A program made the position numbers and the translations under genes. The notes below the pieces were generated by a model, which made no database searches, was not told the origin of the DNA, and saw nothing but the letters and a program-made list of their open reading frames with translations. Positions 59,845 to 64,000 of a stretch of 64,000 nt of DNA are shown one piece after another (position 1 is the first letter of the stretch; each line of letters opens with the position of its first letter). This DNA is from Bacilli bacterium (GTDB taxonomy: Bacteria; Bacillota_I; Bacilli_A; RFN20; CAG-826). The DNA lies in NCBI GenBank assembly GCA_017477255.1, contig JAFUXB010000004.1:1-64000 (forward strand). Direction: 5' to 3'.

Positions 59845-61134
59845 ATGAAACGTAAAGTAAGATTACTATTTTCATTGCTTAGTATGTTATGTTTAGTATC
59901 TTGTGGTGGTAATGAAGGAAATAAAGAAAATCCAAGTGTTAATCCTCCAAGTGGACAAACAGACGATAATGACGATCCATTCAAAGTTATTCCACAAGAT
60001 AGTTGGAATATAGATGATAGTGGAAAAATTAAATACGTAAGAATTAATAGTACAGCTGCAGGATTAAATGCAGCCACAGATACCTCGCAATATGGAGCAG
60101 GTGGAACTGATTTAGGTTTCCCTTGGTATGATGAAGAGGCTAAAAGATTATATGTAACTTTTGGCGATTCTTTTGTACAACACAAAATGGGTGGAGAATG
60201 GAATAGTAATGTTACTTTATATACAAATAATTTTGATTTTACTAAAGGTGTTAAATGGGAAGGAGCACTAAATGGTTCTTTTGGTGCAACTAGACAAATA
60301 ACCCCTGTAACTCAAAATGTAGCAAATAGAAATGGTTGGACTGCATCAAGTTCAGATATTTGTTCACCATTAACATCAACAACAATTCCTACTGGTGGAA
60401 TCGTTGTTAATGGAACTTATTATTTGTTTTATATGGAAGTTTATAAATTTAATCAAGTTCATGAAAGTCCAGGAATTACAAGAAATGGTATGTGGGACAC
60501 ATTTAATTCACGTGTAGTTAAATCAACTGATAAAGGAAAAACATGGACTTTATGCGATAAATTAGTATGGCAATGTCATGGTAGTGAATTTAATTGTTTA
60601 AATGGTGAGCCATTTGCTCAAATTCATCCTCTTGATATAGGAGATGAATATATTTATATTTATGGAATTAAAGGCGGAAGAGAATCTGGAGTTTCAATGG
60701 CTAGAGTTTTAAAAACCAAAATTGAAGATTTTAATGAATATGAATATTTTTGCGGCATAAATAAAACAACAAAAGAACCAACATATAGAAAAGGTGAGCA
60801 AGGTTTAGCTTATATTAAAGGAAAATCAAATTGTTTAGTAATTAGTGGAAAATGTGGAGAATTGTCACTTTCTTATAATCCATATTTTAAAAAATATATG
60901 ATTTTCTATCTTTCAAGCCAATCTCAAATTGTTTATAGATTAATGAATAATCCTTATGATTTTGGTGCACCAGTTTCAATTGCTGGACAAGGAAATATTC
61001 CATTTTTATATGGTGGAGCAACACATGAAGTAATGTTTGATAATAACGGTCAAAGAATGTTTATGTTTATTGCTCAATGGTCAGATAAAATTTATTCAAC
61101 TCATTTAGTAGAAGTAGTATTTAATAAAAAATAA
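59845..61134 (+). CDS. GH183 (DUF4185) lipoprotein, endo-D-arabinanase candidate 1
   Basis: A 429-residue lipoprotein (lipobox LVSC). The DUF4185 five-bladed propeller is recognised from GGTDLGFPWYD (86-96), TFGDSF (105-110), EWNSN (118-122), IPTGGI (181-186), the Asp-box STDKGKTW and CGELSLSYNPYFKKYM. GH183 enzymes cut alpha-D-arabinan of mycobacterial arabinogalactan and lipoarabinomannan from within. Anchored on the cell surface, it would make oligosaccharides for the importer encoded upstream. AGGAGGA (59834-59840) precedes the start. Family strong; activity inferred from family. Confidence 0.87.
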   Translation: MKRKVRLLFSLLSMLCLVSCGGNEGNKENPSVNPPSGQTDDNDDPFKVIPQDSWNIDDSGKIKYVRINSTAAGLNAATDTSQYGAGGTDLGFPWYDEEAKRLYVTFGDSFVQHKMGGEWNSNVTLYTNNFDFTKGVKWEGALNGSFGATRQITPVTQNVANRNGWTASSSDICSPLTSTTIPTGGIVVNGTYYLFYMEVYKFNQVHESPGITRNGMWDTFNSRVVKSTDKGKTWTLCDKLVWQCHGSEFNCLNGEPFAQIHPLDIGDEYIYIYGIKGGRESGVSMARVLKTKIEDFNEYEYFCGINKTTKEPTYRKGEQGLAYIKGKSNCLVISGKCGELSLSYNPYFKKYMIFYLSSQSQIVYRLMNNPYDFGAPVSIAGQGNIPFLYGGATHEVMFDNNGQRMFMFIAQWSDKIYSTHLVEVVFNKK

Positions 61135-61135
61135 T

Positions 61136-62263
61136 ATGAAGATAAAAAGTGTCGAATTTAGGGGTATTTTTAGTGGAGAACTAAGTTATAATGACACCAA
61201 AGCTTATAAAGTTGGTGGGTGTGATTTAGGGTTTCCTTTATATGATGAAAAAAAAGATAAATTATATCTTCTTTTTGGAGACACTTTTCAAGAAAATAAC
61301 TTCAAATATGATTGGCGCAGCAATACGATGTGTTTAATTAAAGAAGTTACTGATGAAGGAAGAATTATAATAGATTATTTCTTAAATAATTTAGAAAATA
61401 AAGCTTATGCATTAAGTGAAGGTCATCATCAAGATGGTTTTGAAATGACTAGAATTCCTACAGGTGCAATTGCAGCAAATAATAATTATTATTTTTATTA
61501 TTTTTCAATGAATAACTGGAAATTACCTCCTGATGAAAGAATGAATATGGGAGGGCTAGTAAAATCTAGTGATGAAGGAAAAACCTGGGAAAAAGTAAAT
61601 GAAGTTAGTTTTTTAAATGATTTAGAAAAAGAAAGCGCTGAAAAGCTATTAAATGAAGATAATAATCAAAAAGAAATTGAAAATAAAATTGATCCAAAAT
61701 CTAAATTAAATCATTCATTTACGCAAGTGTTTCCTAAAAAAGAGGGGGACTATGCATATCTTTTTGCTGAAAGTGGCTATAGAAATAACCCTTTAAGACT
61801 AGGAAGAGTAAAGTTAGAAAATATTGAAAAATATGAAGAATATGAATATTTAGTCGAGTTTAAAGATGGTAAACCAATATTTAAAAAAGGAGATGAAGCT
61901 CGACTTTTAATGCATAATAAAAAAACACCTACGATTTGCGATGGTTTTATGGGTGAAATGAGTGTTATATATAATAAATATTTGAATAAATATTGTTTAT
62001 TCACAGTAACAACTCATCCTGAAAAAGATAAAGAAGATCATGGTTTATTTATGTATTTTAGCGATACAATTTATGGACCATATAAAGACTATATTAAAAT
62101 TTGTTCATATGATGATCCAAGATTTAATATTGAGGGAATGTATGCTCCAATGACTCATGAAAAATTAACAAAAGAAGATGGAAAAATAGTTTATCTTCTT
62201 TTGTCTCAATGGATTCCTCTATATAATCCAATCGTTATGAAAATAGAATTTGAGGAAAAATAA
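61136..62263 (+). CDS. GH183 (DUF4185) protein without signal peptide
   Basis: A 375-residue paralogue that starts directly at the domain (VGGCDLGFPLYDEKKDKL, 26-43), with LFGDTF, DWRSN, IPTGAI, Asp-box SSDEGKTWEKV, and GEMSVIYNKYLNKYC. It has no signal peptide or lipobox, so it should be cytosolic, unlike its three neighbours. It may shorten long imported oligosaccharides for GH172. It begins 1 base after the first GH183 gene and shares its last base with the start of the next gene. The Thr of GGTDLG is Cys here. Confidence 0.85.
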   Translation: MKIKSVEFRGIFSGELSYNDTKAYKVGGCDLGFPLYDEKKDKLYLLFGDTFQENNFKYDWRSNTMCLIKEVTDEGRIIIDYFLNNLENKAYALSEGHHQDGFEMTRIPTGAIAANNNYYFYYFSMNNWKLPPDERMNMGGLVKSSDEGKTWEKVNEVSFLNDLEKESAEKLLNEDNNQKEIENKIDPKSKLNHSFTQVFPKKEGDYAYLFAESGYRNNPLRLGRVKLENIEKYEEYEYLVEFKDGKPIFKKGDEARLLMHNKKTPTICDGFMGEMSVIYNKYLNKYCLFTVTTHPEKDKEDHGLFMYFSDTIYGPYKDYIKICSYDDPRFNIEGMYAPMTHEKLTKEDGKIVYLLLSQWIPLYNPIVMKIEFEEK

Positions 62264-63522
62264 TGAGGTTTTGTAGGTTTTTTTCAATCATTTCTGTGAT
62301 TTTACTTGTAGGTTGTAAGGTAAAAGAGCCAGAAGTATTTTTAAGTTATGATGAAAAAGTTAAAAATATTAAACGTATAAATTATGTAACAGGAGCTGAA
62401 GCTACCTATAATACAATGGAATTTGGCCTTGGAAGTTGCGATTTAGGATATCCTTTATATATTGATGATACAGATGAAATGTATTTTTTCTTTGGAGATT
62501 CTTTTAGTCAAAATAATCAATCAGGAATGTGGAGAAGTAATGTTGTAGGAATTTCAAAAGATTTTGATTTTAGTGATGGTCTTACAATTGATAATGCACT
62601 TTTAACAAGTAGTGGTTATTTAATGGCTATTTATAATGGACATCATATGGATGAAGGAAGTGAAGTTACTAAGATTCCAACTGGTGTAATTTATTTAAAC
62701 AAAACTATTTATATGTATTATTTTTCAATGCATAACTGGAGTTTTTCTAGAGATACCAAAATGAATTATGGTGGTTGTATAAAATCAACTGATTTAGGAA
62801 AAACGCGGGAAAGAATTTATGATTTAACATGGGTTAATTTAGCACCAGACAAATCAAATGGAACAGGAAATAATGCAAATAACTACGAAAATTTAAAAGT
62901 ATTAATAAATGAAGATATAAATAATACTGAAAGAACTGAAGATTTAATTGAACTCGATGATCATTTAGGTTTTGATGCAACTCAAATATTCCCTTATTTA
63001 AATAAAGATGGCTATGTTTATTTATTTTTAGAAGGTGGATATAGAAATAGAAATTTAAAACTTGGAAGAGTCTTACCTGAAAATATTGAAAAATTCGAAG
63101 AAATTGAATATTTACAAGGGTATAAAGATAATGGAGATCCTATTTATATTAAAGGTTATGATGGTTTAAAAGCTTTATATAACAATAAAAATTCAGAAAT
63201 TACTGAAGTTCCTTTTGGAGAAATGAGTGCATTCTTTAATCCTTATTTTAATAAATATTGTTTGTTAACTGTTACAACTGGATCAGTTGATATGTTTATG
63301 TCAGAAAATATTTATGGTCCTTATAAAGAAAAAGTCCATTTATATTCACAAGGTCAAGTACCTGCTCCTATTTCTTCAACAACTGGAGAACCAATTTTAA
63401 GTGCATATGCTCCATTATCTCATGAAAAAATGTTAAAAGATGGTGGAAAGACAATGTATATGCTTACGTCTACATGGATTCCATGCTATAATCCTAGTTT
63501 ATATGAGGTGAAATTTAAATGA
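62263..63522 (+). CDS. GH183 (DUF4185) lipoprotein 2
   Basis: A 419-residue lipoprotein (lipobox ILLVGC). Domain marks are GSCDLGYPLYI, FFGDSF, MWRSN, KIPTGVI and GEMSAFFNPYFNKYC. Its Asp-box reads STDLGKTRE: the usual Trp is Arg, which could be a single T-to-C change (CGG for TGG). An insert of about 20 residues (LAPDKSNGTGNNANN) follows it. It is closest to the cytosolic and last paralogues, so the array arose by tandem duplication. Start and stop overlap both neighbours (1 and 4 bases). Confidence 0.85.
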   Translation: MRFCRFFSIISVILLVGCKVKEPEVFLSYDEKVKNIKRINYVTGAEATYNTMEFGLGSCDLGYPLYIDDTDEMYFFFGDSFSQNNQSGMWRSNVVGISKDFDFSDGLTIDNALLTSSGYLMAIYNGHHMDEGSEVTKIPTGVIYLNKTIYMYYFSMHNWSFSRDTKMNYGGCIKSTDLGKTRERIYDLTWVNLAPDKSNGTGNNANNYENLKVLINEDINNTERTEDLIELDDHLGFDATQIFPYLNKDGYVYLFLEGGYRNRNLKLGRVLPENIEKFEEIEYLQGYKDNGDPIYIKGYDGLKALYNNKNSEITEVPFGEMSAFFNPYFNKYCLLTVTTGSVDMFMSENIYGPYKEKVHLYSQGQVPAPISSTTGEPILSAYAPLSHEKMLKDGGKTMYMLTSTWIPCYNPSLYEVKFK

Positions 63523-64000
63523 AATCAAAGTATTTAAAAATATTCTTAATTCCGCTTTTATCGATTGCATCAATTGTTTCTTGTTCTCAAAATAATGAAG
63601 AAAAGAAAGAAGATGATGAAAAAGTAGAGCCAACTCCAAAACCAGAAGAAGAAAAAACGTCTTTTGATAGACTCGTTGATAATGTAGAAAATTTAGGATT
63701 TGTAACTGGTGATGAGGCTCCTGGAAAAACTACTGATTTTGATGTAGGTGGCACTGATTTAGGCTACCCTTTATATGTTAAAGAACTTAAGAAAACATAT
63801 TTTTTCTTTGGTGATACATTTACAAAAAATCAAACTGGAAACTGGAGAAGCAATGTTGTAGGAATTTCGGAAGATGATAATTTAAGTGATGGTTTGACAC
63901 TTTCTTCTTTTATTTCCTCCTCTGCTGGATATACAACTTTTGCAATTAACGGACACCATGATAGAAATGGAGTGAATGAAGTTACTAAAATTCCAACAGG
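63519..64000 (+). CDS. GH183 (DUF4185) lipoprotein 3, cut by window end
   Basis: 160 codons are visible. The signal peptide ends with lipobox SIVSC, followed by a Glu/Lys/Pro-rich linker and the domain start VGGTDLGYPLYVKELKK (76-92), FFGDTF, NWRSN and KIPT at the window edge. The ATG overlaps the previous stop as ATGA. It is the fourth GH183 gene in a row; the remaining two thirds and any further genes lie outside the window. Confidence 0.85.
   Translation, partial: MKSKYLKIFLIPLLSIASIVSCSQNNEEKKEDDEKVEPTPKPEEEKTSFDRLVDNVENLGFVTGDEAPGKTTDFDVGGTDLGYPLYVKELKKTYFFFGDTFTKNQTGNWRSNVVGISEDDNLSDGLTLSSFISSSAGYTTFAINGHHDRNGVNEVTKIPT

Noticed and set aside
1-64000. UGA read as tryptophan (Mycoplasma code)
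   Set aside because: Several genes end in TGA exactly at ATGA overlaps with the next gene, and Trp positions of conserved motifs use TGG.

Overview
The window is a very AT-rich stretch of a low-GC, Gram-positive-lineage genome. UGA is a normal stop (for example the ATGA overlaps at 8776 and 63519) and tryptophans are TGG, so this is code 11 and not the Mycoplasma code. There are many lipoproteins with a lipobox Cys, no LPXTG anchors, C-terminal membrane segments with basic tails, PlsY, MsmK-type sugar import and no outer-membrane transport genes. Together these suggest an uncultured gut-type Bacilli/Mollicutes relative (RF39, Erysipelotrichales or Acholeplasma-like). That placement is inference; there is no marker gene such as rRNA. 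No tRNA, rRNA or CRISPR array was found.

Layout. 1-3.7 kb: a minus-strand two-component operon (response regulator, a membrane protein that looks like a catalytically dead kinase, and a NarL-type kinase). 3.9-7.2 kb: a large secreted repeat protein. 7.3-10.7 kb: an operon of five overlapping or adjacent genes joining the AbiE toxin-antitoxin pair to a flavin-type oxidase, a zinc macrodomain hydrolase and a class M sirtuin (ADP-ribosylation module). 11-15.2 kb: MarR/hydrolase pair, cupin-CMD protein, a frameshifted flavodoxin and a RelB/PIN toxin-antitoxin pair. 15.5-25.5 kb: assorted genes (DUF1848, S41 lipoprotein, YwaF-like, MATE, uridine kinase, lipoproteins). A dispersed ~30-bp element sits just behind the stop codons of many of these.

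25.6-50 kb is a carbohydrate locus: GH127 lipoprotein, PAP2 phosphatase, FucI-like isomerase, GatZ-like protein, MsmK ATPase, ROK repressor, second ABC ATPase, membrane protein, inositol-phosphatase-like protein, ABC importer, and three GH43 proteins. The families point to arabinofuranosides, probably L-arabinofuranose of plant polymers. A palindrome shared by the two main promoters is the probable ROK operator.

50.4-64 kb is the most interesting part. An AraC regulator is divergent from a ribokinase fused to an arabinose-5-phosphate-isomerase-like SIS domain. This is followed by an ABC importer, a cytosolic GH172 (DUF2961), a cell-surface carbohydrate-binding protein, and four consecutive GH183 (DUF4185) proteins, the last cut by the window end. 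GH183 endo-D-arabinanases and GH172 exo-D-arabinofuranosidases are the enzymes known to break mycobacterial D-arabinan. The fused kinase-isomerase would take D-arabinose to D-ribulose 5-phosphate. The locus therefore reads as a complete, compact D-arabinan utilisation system: surface cleavage, import (probably powered by the shared MsmK ATPase at 33.3 kb), cytosolic trimming and entry to the pentose phosphate pathway. The families are recognised from sequence; the pathway assembly and substrate are inference.
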